Shown: one piece after another, positions 1 through 7,990 of the stretch | How the letters are laid out: every line of letters starts with the position of its first letter | Position numbering within the stretch: the stretch's first letter is position 1 | Assembly (NCBI RefSeq): GCF_003382565.3 | Contig: NZ_CP086253.1 | Span: 682,001-746,000 of the forward strand | DNA length: 64,000 nt | Source of the DNA: Pectobacterium aquaticum | Lineage (GTDB): Bacteria > Pseudomonadota > Gammaproteobacteria > Enterobacterales > Enterobacteriaceae | Direction of reading: 5' to 3' | Notes under the pieces: generated by a model | The model's input: the letters and a program-made list of their open reading frames with translations, nothing else | What the model was told of the DNA's origin: nothing | Database searches by the model: none | Position numbers and translations under genes: made by a program

Positions 1-452
1 CGCGTGATACAAAGGCCATTTTCAGGGTTGCCCCGTTTAGCGAGACTATAACGAGGCATGCCCGCCCTAGTGCGGTTATCTACTGCGATCCGCCGTACCT
101 GCCCGCTAGTGATACCGCTAATTTCACGCAGTATCACACAGCGGCATTCTCCATTGATCACCACATCACATTAGCTGCTGCGCTGGCTGATGCTAATCGC
201 ATACATGGTGCTCAGTGCGTGATTTCAAACAGCGATACCCCCGCCACGCGGGAGATTTATCAGGGGTTTAAATTCCATGAAATCGCTGTTCAGCGCTCTA
301 TCAGTGCTAACGCTATTACTCGCGGTGCCGCAAAGGAAGTGATCGGCGTGCTGACGGCCAATTGTCAGGAGTCATTGCCGCTGCTTAATGGTTCAACGCT
401 GCGTGGCTTGAATACCGGCTTCAGCGGTGAGTTGCGGGGGATGGGGTTATGA
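1..452 (+). CDS. DNA adenine methylase (D12 class), 5'-truncated by the window edge
   Basis: The frame is open from base 3 to the TGA at 450-452 and enters the window mid-protein. Codons at 87-98 spell DPPY, the catalytic motif of N6-adenine methyltransferases, in the context IYCDPPYLP, and the following region matches the C-terminal half of the MethyltransfD12 (Dam) family. It would transfer a methyl group from S-adenosylmethionine to adenine in DNA. The stop overlaps the ATG of the next gene by four bases, so the two are translationally coupled. The prophage carries a second, different methylase at 3613-4341. Probable roles are protection from host restriction or timing of phage genes; this is inference. 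The N-terminal SAM-binding motif is outside the window. Confidence 0.85.
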   Translation, partial: RDTKAIFRVAPFSETITRHARPSAVIYCDPPYLPASDTANFTQYHTAAFSIDHHITLAAALADANRIHGAQCVISNSDTPATREIYQGFKFHEIAVQRSISANAITRGAAKEVIGVLTANCQESLPLLNGSTLRGLNTGFSGELRGMGL

Positions 453-1456
453 CTATCGATTCCCGTTGTTTTTCTGTCGATGCAATCAACATTAACTCAG
501 TGTCTGGCGGTAAAGATTCGCTGGCACAATGGCTGTTGGCTATTGAGTCAGGCGTACCAACCATCCGCGTATTTGCTGACACAGGCCATGAACACCCGCA
601 AACAATGGAATATCTTGATTATCTGGAATCCAAGCTGGGGGAAATACGCAGAGTTAAAGCCTCGTTTGATGACCGTATAGCAGGAAAACGTAAATTCATT
701 GCTGAGCGCTGGCCTGTCACGCTGGTAACTGAATGCGGTATGACTGATGCACAGGCCGCCGCAACGGTTGCCCGTGCGCTTGATGTTCTTCATCCAACGG
801 GTATCCCTTTTCTGGATTTGTGTATGTGGAAAGGCCGATTCCCCTCCACTAAAGCCCGCTTTTGTACTTTTGATCTAAAACACGCGCCTATTCGTGACCA
901 GATCGTCATGCCGCTGCTGGCTGAATATGACGAGGTTATCAGTTGGCAAGGTGTACGGGCGGAAGAGTCTCCAGCACGCGCATTGCTGCCAGAATGGGAA
1001 ACAGACGTAGATAATACACCAGGCTTACATGTCTACCGCCCGATACTGACATGGACTCATGCCGATGTGTTTGCATTGGCACGCCGTCACGGCATTAAAC
1101 CCAATCCACTCTATCAGCAGGGATGCAGCCGCGTAGGCTGTATGCCATGCATCCATGCGAGAAAATCTGAGTTAGCGGAAATATTCAGCCGCTGGCCAGA
1201 AGAGGTGACGCGTGTGGCTGAATGGGAACGGCTGGTTGCTGCTTGTTCTCGCCGTGGTAACAGCACGTTCTTTCCTTCGACTCAAGACCCACGTAAATCC
1301 GAACGCCGTATTGAGTTCATCAGTGTGGAATCTCACGGTATTGAAACCTATAGAGACTGGGCATTGACCTCACGCGGCGGCAATCAGTTCGATCTATTTG
1401 CAGGCATGAATGACAAGGCCGTTTGCAGCAGTGTTTATGCTGGGGTTTGCGAGTAA
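449..1456 (+). CDS. PAPS-reductase-like PP-loop protein of the prophage
   Basis: A 335-residue protein with an ATP pyrophosphatase PP-loop, SGGKDS at residues 19-24, and a C-terminal cysteine cluster at C226, C231 and C234 that could bind zinc or an Fe-S centre. This is the architecture of phage phosphoadenosine phosphosulfate reductase (CysH/DndC-like) proteins. In P2-like phages such genes often sit directly upstream of the replication gene, as here. True sulfate assimilation is unlikely in a phage; adenylating a substrate or nucleic-acid modification is more plausible, as for the PP-loop enzymes DndC and TtcA, but no function is proven. It overlaps the methylase upstream (ATGA) and its TAA overlaps the ATG of the replication gene (TAATG), forming a tight early operon. 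Confidence 0.85.
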   Translation: MTIDSRCFSVDAININSVSGGKDSLAQWLLAIESGVPTIRVFADTGHEHPQTMEYLDYLESKLGEIRRVKASFDDRIAGKRKFIAERWPVTLVTECGMTDAQAAATVARALDVLHPTGIPFLDLCMWKGRFPSTKARFCTFDLKHAPIRDQIVMPLLAEYDEVISWQGVRAEESPARALLPEWETDVDNTPGLHVYRPILTWTHADVFALARRHGIKPNPLYQQGCSRVGCMPCIHARKSELAEIFSRWPEEVTRVAEWERLVAACSRRGNSTFFPSTQDPRKSERRIEFISVESHGIETYRDWALTSRGGNQFDLFAGMNDKAVCSSVYAGVCE

Positions 1457-3504
1457 TGCAACAAGCCGCAGAGCACAACGGAGATCATCACGCTGCCCTT
1501 AACTGGCAGCGTGAGCAGTTCGCGCCACGCGTGCCGGATGGCGTTAGCTATGTTGAGCGCATCCTATGGCATATGGACAAAACCGATCATGACTGGCGGC
1601 ATCCGTATTTTTCCGACCTGCCGGATTACCTGGCTAAATATTTTGGTCAGCGCTACGAAACCCTATTTAAATCCGATGAACACAAAGGGCGCCGCCGCGC
1701 CAATACGTTTTTACGCCGCACGTTGGGTGAAAGCGTATTGCCACGCCTGCGCAAAATCATGCCGCGCTATCAAACGGAATTCCTGTCTGCCGGTGATATC
1801 CCGTTTCCGTTCTCTGACGATTTGGAAAAACTGCCGACATACGAACGCGATGATATCCGCCGCCTGTCTACTCAACTGGCGGATTTTATGGCAGCCAGCT
1901 TTCAGGACTATACCGAGCGGGGCATAGCGAATGCTGCCGATCTGGATATGCGCAAAATCACGTTGCTGGCGTTCCGGCATTTGGGGCGCTTAACGCTACA
2001 AGCTGGCACGCAGCCGCCTTACTGGGCGCAGTTCACCAAAGGCCGCAGGCCATTGCCGACGCACAGTGCTGAATCTGGCCTGCTGCGCATGATGTCGCCG
2101 GAATGGTGGCGCGTGCGCATTAAGCGTCGCCGTGACTTGCAACGTGAGCATATGGCCATCGCTGTAGGGCAGGTGCAAAAGGCGGCGTCTGCGTATGTTT
2201 CCCGTAGCGCGCTGGGTGAATGGATTGCGCAGAAGAAGCGAAATCGCGAGTTTTTTAAATCGTTCGATCTCGAAAATCCCGAAACGGGTGAACGGGTATC
2301 GATGAATGACATGGTTAACGGCAGTAATGCCAATCCAGCGATAAGGAGATGTGAGCTTATGGTGCGTATGCGTGGATTTGAAGATTTAGCTAACGAAATG
2401 GGCTGCGCTGGGGAGTTCTACACCATCACTGCGCCGTCAAAATACCACTCTGCGCACAGCGGCGGGGGATTTGTTAAGCAGTGGAACGGCGCAAGCCCGA
2501 GGGATACACAGAAATACCTGTGTAGCGTATGGGCGAAAATCCGCGCGGCATTGTCGCGGGAGGAAATCAGCGTGTTTGGTTTTCGCGTTGTGGAGCCGCA
2601 TCACGATGGCACTCCCCACTGGCATATGTTGCTGTTTATGCCGCCTGAACACGTCGAGCAGGTGCGTGACATTATGTGTTACTACGCCCGTTATGCCGAT
2701 TCGATAGAACTACAGAGTGAAGTAGCGCTGAAGGCGCGTTTCCACGTAGAGCCGATAGATGAATCCAAAGGCAGTGCGACGGGCTATATCGCCAAATACA
2801 TTTCAAAAAACATTGATGGCTTTGCGCTGGATGGTGAAACCGATGAGGAAACCGGCGAAAGTCTGAAGGATATGTCAAAGGCTGTTTCCGCCTGGGCGTC
2901 GCGCTGGCGTATCCGTCAGTTTCAGCAGATCGGCGGTGCGCCGGTAACGGTTTATCGTGAACTGCGCCGCCTGCGCGATATCCAGTTGGATGATGCCCGA
3001 ATGGATGCCGTGTTAGTTGCCGCCGATCTGGGTGATTGGGCGGCGTACACTCAGGCTCAGGGCGGTGCATTGGTATCACGCGATAATCTGGTCGTGCGTC
3101 TGGCATATGAAATTACCGAGCAGGGCAACCAGTACGCGGAAGACGTGCAGCGCATACAGGGGGTCTATTCGCCGCTGTTGGGTACTGCGTCAGAGGTCGT
3201 TACACGTTTGGTTACGTGGGGCATTGTTCCGAAGTTGGCCGTAGCGCCAGCGGAGGCGGGCTTTTCTGGCGGCTCTGCCGCCCCTTGGAGTTCTGTCAAT
3301 AACTGTACGCAGGGGAACCGGCGACGATTATCCGAGTTGTTAAAACAGCGTGGTTTTAGTGGAGAAAATGAGCAGGTCAGCATTTTGTTACGGGGCGGGA
3401 ACCTGTCGCTAGGCGGGGATCGCATGTTGCGAATGGCTAACGGCCAGTTGAGTGAGTATGAAAAATCAACGGATTGCGAGTTGTGGGACGGCTGGAATTG
3501 GTAA
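1456..3504 (+). CDS. Phage replication endonuclease, gpA family (HUH rolling-circle initiator)
   Basis: The ATG at 1456 overlaps the preceding stop (TAATG) and gives 682 residues; an upstream start at 1423 would add 11 residues inside the previous gene and is less likely. The protein has an HUH-like metal site (H388-W-H390, after the residues PHHDGTP) and two catalytic tyrosines four residues apart, Y444 and Y448, in GYIAKYISKN. P2 gpA uses a tyrosine pair of the same spacing to nick the origin and attach to the DNA 5' end. The role is initiation of rolling-circle replication of the excised phage. The P2 nick site lies inside gene A, so the origin is probably inside this gene too, but I could not locate it. 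The length is close to P2 A (about 760 residues). Confidence 0.93.
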   Translation: MQQAAEHNGDHHAALNWQREQFAPRVPDGVSYVERILWHMDKTDHDWRHPYFSDLPDYLAKYFGQRYETLFKSDEHKGRRRANTFLRRTLGESVLPRLRKIMPRYQTEFLSAGDIPFPFSDDLEKLPTYERDDIRRLSTQLADFMAASFQDYTERGIANAADLDMRKITLLAFRHLGRLTLQAGTQPPYWAQFTKGRRPLPTHSAESGLLRMMSPEWWRVRIKRRRDLQREHMAIAVGQVQKAASAYVSRSALGEWIAQKKRNREFFKSFDLENPETGERVSMNDMVNGSNANPAIRRCELMVRMRGFEDLANEMGCAGEFYTITAPSKYHSAHSGGGFVKQWNGASPRDTQKYLCSVWAKIRAALSREEISVFGFRVVEPHHDGTPHWHMLLFMPPEHVEQVRDIMCYYARYADSIELQSEVALKARFHVEPIDESKGSATGYIAKYISKNIDGFALDGETDEETGESLKDMSKAVSAWASRWRIRQFQQIGGAPVTVYRELRRLRDIQLDDARMDAVLVAADLGDWAAYTQAQGGALVSRDNLVVRLAYEITEQGNQYAEDVQRIQGVYSPLLGTASEVVTRLVTWGIVPKLAVAPAEAGFSGGSAAPWSSVNNCTQGNRRRLSELLKQRGFSGENEQVSILLRGGNLSLGGDRMLRMANGQLSEYEKSTDCELWDGWNW

Positions 3505-3612
3505 TCGGCATAGCCAGAAAAGACTGTGCTGGCCAACGCATCGAGCATAGTCAGAAATGACACGGCTGCAGCACAGATGGAAATAGCTATGCGGTACCAA
3601 AAGGGGGAAATA

Positions 3613-4341
3613 ATGGGATATCTTGGAAGTAAAGCTGTGTCAGGCGCGTATCAGAAAATTATCGCAAGCATGCCGCCGCATGATACTTACATTGAAACGC
3701 ATCTGGGCAGTGGGGCGGTGATGTTCTATAAGCCGAGAGCACTGCGGAACTATGGCGCGGATTTGGATGAAACCGCACGCATACAGACGTTGCAGCGCTG
3801 GAAAGACCAGGGAATTAAGCCGCCGAGCCTAGATTTTTTTCACGGTGATGCAGTCTATTTTCTGGAGGGATTGAAGCTAAACGGAGTGATAACGGGTGTA
3901 TCTGGTTTTGCCAAATTGGGGCGGGTGCTGGTCTATTGTGATCCGCCCTATATGCCGGAAACACGTACTAGTCGCGCTCGCTACCGTTATGAATATACCG
4001 TTGCCGATCATGAACGCCTGTTAGCCTGCCTCATGAGCCTGCCGGAAAACGTCAGCGTAATCCTGTCTGGCTATCCATCACGGCTTTACGACGAGACATT
4101 AGCAGGCTGGCGTAGCATGGAATTTCAGGCTATGACGCGTGGAGGTGTGCGCACTGAAAAAATATGGATGAATTACCCAGAGGGCGCGGCATATAGCGCG
4201 GCGTTTGCTGGTAAAGACTATATCGATAGGCAGCGCATCAAGAGAAAGGCGGCGCGCTGGGCCGAGAAGTATCGGACGATGCCACACGCGGAACGGCTAG
4301 CGGTGATGGCTGAATTAATGAAAGTTGATGTGAGTAATTAG
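3613..4341 (+). CDS. Second prophage DNA adenine methylase (D12 class)
   Basis: The start is set at the ATG at 3613 because a strong AAGGGGG ribosome site lies just upstream and the protein then begins MGYLGSK, the usual N-terminus of Dam-type enzymes; the open frame extends further up to 3526 without a good ribosome site. The 242-residue product has a motif-I-like segment (HLGSGAVMF) for S-adenosylmethionine and the catalytic DPPY at residues 110-113. It would methylate adenine N6 in DNA; target sequence unknown. The basic C-terminus (RQRIKRKAARWAEK) may contact DNA. It is separated from the replication gene by about 110 bases and lies upstream of an SOS-regulated gene. Two Dam-type genes within 4 kb of one prophage is notable. 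Confidence 0.9.
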   Translation: MGYLGSKAVSGAYQKIIASMPPHDTYIETHLGSGAVMFYKPRALRNYGADLDETARIQTLQRWKDQGIKPPSLDFFHGDAVYFLEGLKLNGVITGVSGFAKLGRVLVYCDPPYMPETRTSRARYRYEYTVADHERLLACLMSLPENVSVILSGYPSRLYDETLAGWRSMEFQAMTRGGVRTEKIWMNYPEGAAYSAAFAGKDYIDRQRIKRKAARWAEKYRTMPHAERLAVMAELMKVDVSN

Positions 4342-4406
4342 CTGTCCACATAAATGCTTTAAAATACAATGACCTTATCCAGTATTAATTAAGAAATATT
4401 TTGATA

Positions 4407-4426
4407 TACTGTTTGTATATACAGTT
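4407..4426 (+). promoter_or_regulatory. LexA (SOS) box with overlapping extended -10 promoter
   Basis: The 20 bases read TACTGT-N8-ACAGTT, that is CTG at 4409-4411 and CAG at 4422-4424 separated by ten mostly A/T bases, close to the enterobacterial LexA consensus. A TGaTATACT extended -10 element (4402-4410) overlaps its left half, so LexA binding would block transcription of the small gene starting at 4442. Phage 186 controls its anti-repressor gene tum with a LexA box, which is the relevant precedent. Binding is inferred from sequence only. Confidence 0.75.
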
Positions 4427-4441
4427 ATTTGAGGGCGCGGA

Positions 4442-4627
4442 ATGGACGATTTAGACGTAGTTACGGTGTTAGAACGTATAGCGCTTTTGACACGGTTTGT
4501 ATGTGTGGATGAAAGCAGTGAGAAGGATCGCCAAATAGCATTGATTTGGATAGGTGAATTGTCTGAGCAGGTAAAAGAGGGGGTTGTTCTACGAAATAAA
4601 AACACCACCGATTCACGGTGGTGCTGA
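4442..4627 (+). CDS. Small SOS-controlled prophage protein, function unknown
   Basis: A 61-codon gene with a good ribosome site (GAGGGCGCGGA) four bases before the ATG and a LexA box 15 bases further up. The product is acidic and mostly helical by composition, with no signal peptide or recognised domain. It does not match DinI or the 186 Tum protein by eye. Its last codons run through the hairpin at 4603-4623 that terminates the opposing ogr transcript, so the final dozen residues are probably not critical. Being expressed on DNA damage, it could be an inducer or anti-repressor of the prophage, or a host-directed factor; this is inference. Confidence 0.6.
   Translation: MDDLDVVTVLERIALLTRFVCVDESSEKDRQIALIWIGELSEQVKEGVVLRNKNTTDSRWC
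4603..4623 (-). terminator. Intrinsic terminator for ogr (minus strand)
   Basis: A perfect 8-bp stem, CACCACCG/CGGTGGTG, with a five-base loop. Read on the minus strand it is followed by TTTTTATTT, a proper U-tract, ending the terminase-portal-ogr transcript. On the plus strand the T-run is weak, though it may also slow the convergent small gene, whose stop lies in it. Confidence 0.85.
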
Positions 4628-4628
4628 T

Positions 4629-4895
4629 TTATGCGGCTGGAGCTTTTAACAAGTCCAGTGCCATTTGTCTTTGTTGAGGGGATAGGTTTTCGATCACCGT
4701 TTGTAGTAATTTATCGCCAGTTTTGGCACTGGGGCTGAGTGAGTGTGAAAACGTTAAATTCATAACAAATGTGTGGCCGCACTCAACGTCTGAGCAGGCG
4801 CAGTAAATATCCGCTATTTTACGATGCTTGCGGTTAGTCTTCCTTATTACTGCTTTTTCGCCGCACTCAGGGCATTCTATTTTTAAAACACGCAT
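4629..4895 (-). CDS. ogr: Ogr/Delta-type zinc-finger late activator
   Basis: The protein starts MRVLKIECPECGEK and belongs to the Ogr/Delta family: a CPEC pair followed about 20 residues later by a second cysteine set (CACSDVECGHTF) forms one zinc site. Ogr proteins bind upstream of late phage promoters and recruit RNA polymerase through its alpha subunit. I use the internal ATG at 4895 (88 residues) because family members begin just before the first cysteine pair and a GGGAG site lies upstream; a longer start at 4949 is possible. In P2, ogr lies at the far end of the late region; here it follows the portal gene by about 60 bases on the same strand, so it could be co-transcribed with packaging genes it activates, giving positive feedback. 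Confidence 0.88.
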   Translation of the reverse strand: MRVLKIECPECGEKAVIRKTNRKHRKIADIYCACSDVECGHTFVMNLTFSHSLSPSAKTGDKLLQTVIENLSPQQRQMALDLLKAPAA

Positions 4896-4957
4896 ATTTC
4901 TGGCTCCCAGCGAATCAAACTGCTGGGATTTTAACGGGTTCTGTCTCATGGTGCATT

Positions 4958-6007
4958 CTACTTCGCTTTATCATCGGTAATTGATGGGGTTTCAACGTCA
5001 AATCTTAGATGTAAATGCGCTGGGATCTCGTTGTCTGTATTCACACCGTTCATGAATTTTCGTTGCAGCGGGACGACCTCATCCTTTCTATATGTCGTGC
5101 GGGCCGTGTCAGGGTTGCCCATTACCGCGCCATTGGTGGGAATGATGCCCGCCAGGCCAGCTGGGAAGCGGTGGGCGGTAAAAATATCCTGCGCGGTGAT
5201 CCCTTTGATGTTGGCAAACTCATCTTTTGCACTCACTTCCCCAACGGGCATTAATTTGACGCCATCTACGCCACCTTTCGGGATGCTGATGAACATGTTT
5301 CTAAAATTTCCCAGCCCCTTCGACTGTTCAATTTTTTCCTTAATTTCTGCTTCGACCTCGCTTGTGATGTTAGGGTCGTTAGCGTAGAGAATGAAGCCCA
5401 TGTGCGCCCCGTTGTTGTAGTAACGGCGGCGAAATATGGTGGCTTCGCTGTTGAGCAGTGCGGAATGAATCCCCCCGATGTAATCCGGCAAGCCGTAAAC
5501 CTGCTGGCGCGGGTCGTACGTTTTGAAAAAGACAATATCTTCAGGTTCATAAATCAGGGCTGGCCCCTCCTGAAGGATGACAAAGGAACCATCCTTCCGG
5601 CAGCGCAGGTAAAGTGAAGGCAGCGGAAACAGGTCGATCACTTCGCCAAACACATTGCGGATCTTCAGGATGGCAACGTCCCCAAACAGCAGGTAATCAA
5701 ACGCCATTTGTTCGACCTGGTCAGTGGTTAGCCCGCCGCTGATATAGCCGCCTGCCACCATGTTTCGCCGTGCATACAACACGCCGCCGTGTTGGGCGTT
5801 GAGGTTGGGCAATTGAGACAGCGCCAGCCTGTCGATGGGTAAACGCCAGTGATTATATTCATTGTCATACCAGATATTGTGGTAATCCGTGCCGGTTGTC
5901 AGGATAGGTTCCGGTTCGCCGAATGTGATCACGCTGCCGCGCCCTGGTGTGAACGTCTCTGCGTTTCCTGTTGCGGCCTTGAATTTCTTATTACGTCTCT
6001 TTGTCAT
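4958..6007 (-). CDS. Phage portal protein (P2 gpQ family)
   Basis: A 349-residue protein of the PBSX/P2 gpQ portal family, matching gpQ in length (344) and in the portal core, including the DYLLFGD and GGIHSALLNSEATIF regions. Twelve copies form the ring at the capsid vertex through which DNA is packaged and to which the tail attaches. Its ATG overlaps the terminase stop by four bases (ATGA), so it is translated from the terminase transcript. Packaging genes are on the strand opposite to capsid genes, the same divergent layout as P2 (P-Q versus O-N-M-L). Confidence 0.95.
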   Translation of the reverse strand: MTKRRNKKFKAATGNAETFTPGRGSVITFGEPEPILTTGTDYHNIWYDNEYNHWRLPIDRLALSQLPNLNAQHGGVLYARRNMVAGGYISGGLTTDQVEQMAFDYLLFGDVAILKIRNVFGEVIDLFPLPSLYLRCRKDGSFVILQEGPALIYEPEDIVFFKTYDPRQQVYGLPDYIGGIHSALLNSEATIFRRRYYNNGAHMGFILYANDPNITSEVEAEIKEKIEQSKGLGNFRNMFISIPKGGVDGVKLMPVGEVSAKDEFANIKGITAQDIFTAHRFPAGLAGIIPTNGAVMGNPDTARTTYRKDEVVPLQRKFMNGVNTDNEIPAHLHLRFDVETPSITDDKAK

Positions 6008-7815
6008 GCTGCTTTCCCGAATGCCCAGGTCGATGGGCGGTCAAATTCGTGATCGATAGGTTCGTTAATAACCGCGTGTGATATGGCGAAGAAAACATCC
6101 GCATGGCCGGTTGCGTCGGAGCGTTCAGCAACGAATGTCAGTGCGTTGCCACTTTTGGTCGTTGTGCGCCGGATAGCCATAAATGACGCTGGGATTTCCG
6201 CGCGTTCCTTGTTGGTTTCGTCTATCGCGTCTTTTGCCCATTCAATGCGTTTGCGCTCGACAACGTCGATCATCTTCATGACCAGGCGGTTTTTGCTTTC
6301 AACGCTGTAAAGAATGGCGGTGGCTTCACGGGGCGCGAACTTGCTGACCAGGTCATATACCCCCTTGCCGATGCCGGTTGTGTCGATACCGATATACGTA
6401 ATGTTGAAGCGGCGCATGAGCTGTTTTATCTGATCGGCCTGCCAGCTAAAGTTAAGCCCCTGCCATTGCCAGATTGCCAGAACGCGGAAGCGCTCGCCGT
6501 CATGGATGGGGGGCGCGATTATGACAAACGTGGAATTATCACCAGAACGAGACGGGTCAAAGCCTGCCCAGACTTCACGGTTGCCGAATGGCCGTGCGGC
6601 GGTCGGGTCATAGTCGCCCCAGGTTGCCTTATCCACTTCGCAGCCAACCAGGGCGGAAAATTTGAATACCGCGTCTTTGCTGTCAACGAACTGGCACATA
6701 TAGAGCATGGCGAACGCGGTCGGGTTGTATTTATTGCGCAGGCGCTCGATGTCAACGAGCGCCCCCAGGCCGCCTGCGATCGCGTCTTCCATCGTAATGA
6801 CATAACGCCAGATGCCATCGGGGCAAATAATCCCCTCGCGCATGGCGCTGTCTTTCGGGAACTCAACGCCTTTACGTTTCGGATCGTCACCGCGCCACTC
6901 GTCGCCAGTCCAGACCGGATACGCCTGATGCGTTTTTGCGCTGGGCGTTGAAAAGTAGGTCGTTCTGAATTTGTTATGTGTCGCCATTGCGCTGGCGACT
7001 TCATGCAGACGCGTGAATTTTGGGATCCAGAAGACTTCATCACCATACAGATGGCCGTTAAAACCTTGCGCGGTGCTGGCGTTTGTGGACAGAAAGCGCA
7101 GGATTGCACCGTTGCTGAGGCGGATGTTTTTACCCGTCAGCGTGATGCCAAAATGGTTTTGTGCGATCTGGACAATATACTCGCGGAAGATTTCAGACTG
7201 GGCGCGGGACGCTGAGAAGAAAACCTGATTGTCACCGGTGACGACGGCATCTTCAAACGCTTCCCAGGCGAAATAGTAGGTCATGCCGATTTGTCGGCTT
7301 TTCAGGATGAAGCGCCAGTCTTCATCTTTGTGATCGCGACAGTGTAGCTGGTACTCGAAAAGGTGTTCCTGTGCCCACGTATCCAGCATTTCAGGCGTCA
7401 GGGCGGAAACATCGTTTTTCTTATACCGGCGCTTTCTTTCTCCTGGTTCTCCGCCCGCTGCACTGAGGCAATACCCTTCACCATCATAGGCCGCTTTTTT
7501 GGCTTGCATTTCCGCCATTTTTTCGGCGTGCTTATTTTGCTGCGCCATTAGCTTGACGTGGTGAGCAATCAGATCCCGAAGCTCTTCCAGCTCCAGCGAT
7601 GTTTTTTTCTCGCGTCCTGTTAGTTGATCGATGCGTCGGGCAATAACATGCTCGACTGATTCAACGGGCAGCAGTGATGCCCACTGGCCTACATCAGCCC
7701 AATGGTAAATAGTGCGCGGCGGCAGGTTTAATTCCTGTGCGATGTCTTTCGGCACCCAGCGTTTAATATACAGGGCGCGTGCCGCGTCTTTTATTTCATC
7801 GGAGTATTTAGCCAT
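6004..7815 (-). CDS. Terminase large subunit, ATPase and nuclease (P2 gpP family)
   Basis: 603 residues, close to P2 gpP (590). The N-terminus holds a helix-turn-helix (about residues 13-45, AQELNLPPRTIYHWADV) for DNA recognition, followed by a coiled region. The ATPase has a variant Walker A at about 172-178 (SRQIGMT). The C-terminal RNase H-like nuclease is marked by aspartates near 418 (AGFDPSRSGD), 476 (GIDTTGIG) and 573 (HADVFF). The enzyme cuts concatemers at cos and pumps DNA into the prohead using ATP. The partner small subunit is encoded at 10113-10817 on the other strand. It is the first gene of the minus-strand late operon and is translationally coupled to the portal gene. Confidence 0.95.
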   Translation of the reverse strand: MAKYSDEIKDAARALYIKRWVPKDIAQELNLPPRTIYHWADVGQWASLLPVESVEHVIARRIDQLTGREKKTSLELEELRDLIAHHVKLMAQQNKHAEKMAEMQAKKAAYDGEGYCLSAAGGEPGERKRRYKKNDVSALTPEMLDTWAQEHLFEYQLHCRDHKDEDWRFILKSRQIGMTYYFAWEAFEDAVVTGDNQVFFSASRAQSEIFREYIVQIAQNHFGITLTGKNIRLSNGAILRFLSTNASTAQGFNGHLYGDEVFWIPKFTRLHEVASAMATHNKFRTTYFSTPSAKTHQAYPVWTGDEWRGDDPKRKGVEFPKDSAMREGIICPDGIWRYVITMEDAIAGGLGALVDIERLRNKYNPTAFAMLYMCQFVDSKDAVFKFSALVGCEVDKATWGDYDPTAARPFGNREVWAGFDPSRSGDNSTFVIIAPPIHDGERFRVLAIWQWQGLNFSWQADQIKQLMRRFNITYIGIDTTGIGKGVYDLVSKFAPREATAILYSVESKNRLVMKMIDVVERKRIEWAKDAIDETNKERAEIPASFMAIRRTTTKSGNALTFVAERSDATGHADVFFAISHAVINEPIDHEFDRPSTWAFGKAA

Positions 7816-7990
7816 GAGGCTATTATGACGGGATTATTCTGCCGTAATTATCAATAAATATCGGTAAAAAGCGGATAAGCGTTTATATCCGAATACATCA
7901 GAAATAAAGCGGTCGCGAACAATTAATCAATTGGTAATACTGACTACCGCAAACGAAATGCCGTTATTTACTTTTTCAACGAAGGTTATT
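7816..7990. promoter_or_regulatory. Divergent late promoter region between terminase and scaffold genes
   Basis: This 175-base AT-rich gap separates the minus-strand packaging operon from the plus-strand capsid/tail operon, where P2 has its paired late promoters. It contains an inverted repeat CGGATA (7872-7877) / TATCCG (7886-7891) with an eight-base spacer, a plausible activator (Ogr) site, though it does not match the P2 TGT-N12-ACA element I know. A GAAGG ribosome site at 7981-7985 decides the scaffold start. No strong sigma-70 promoter is visible, as expected for activator-dependent promoters. Confidence 0.5.
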
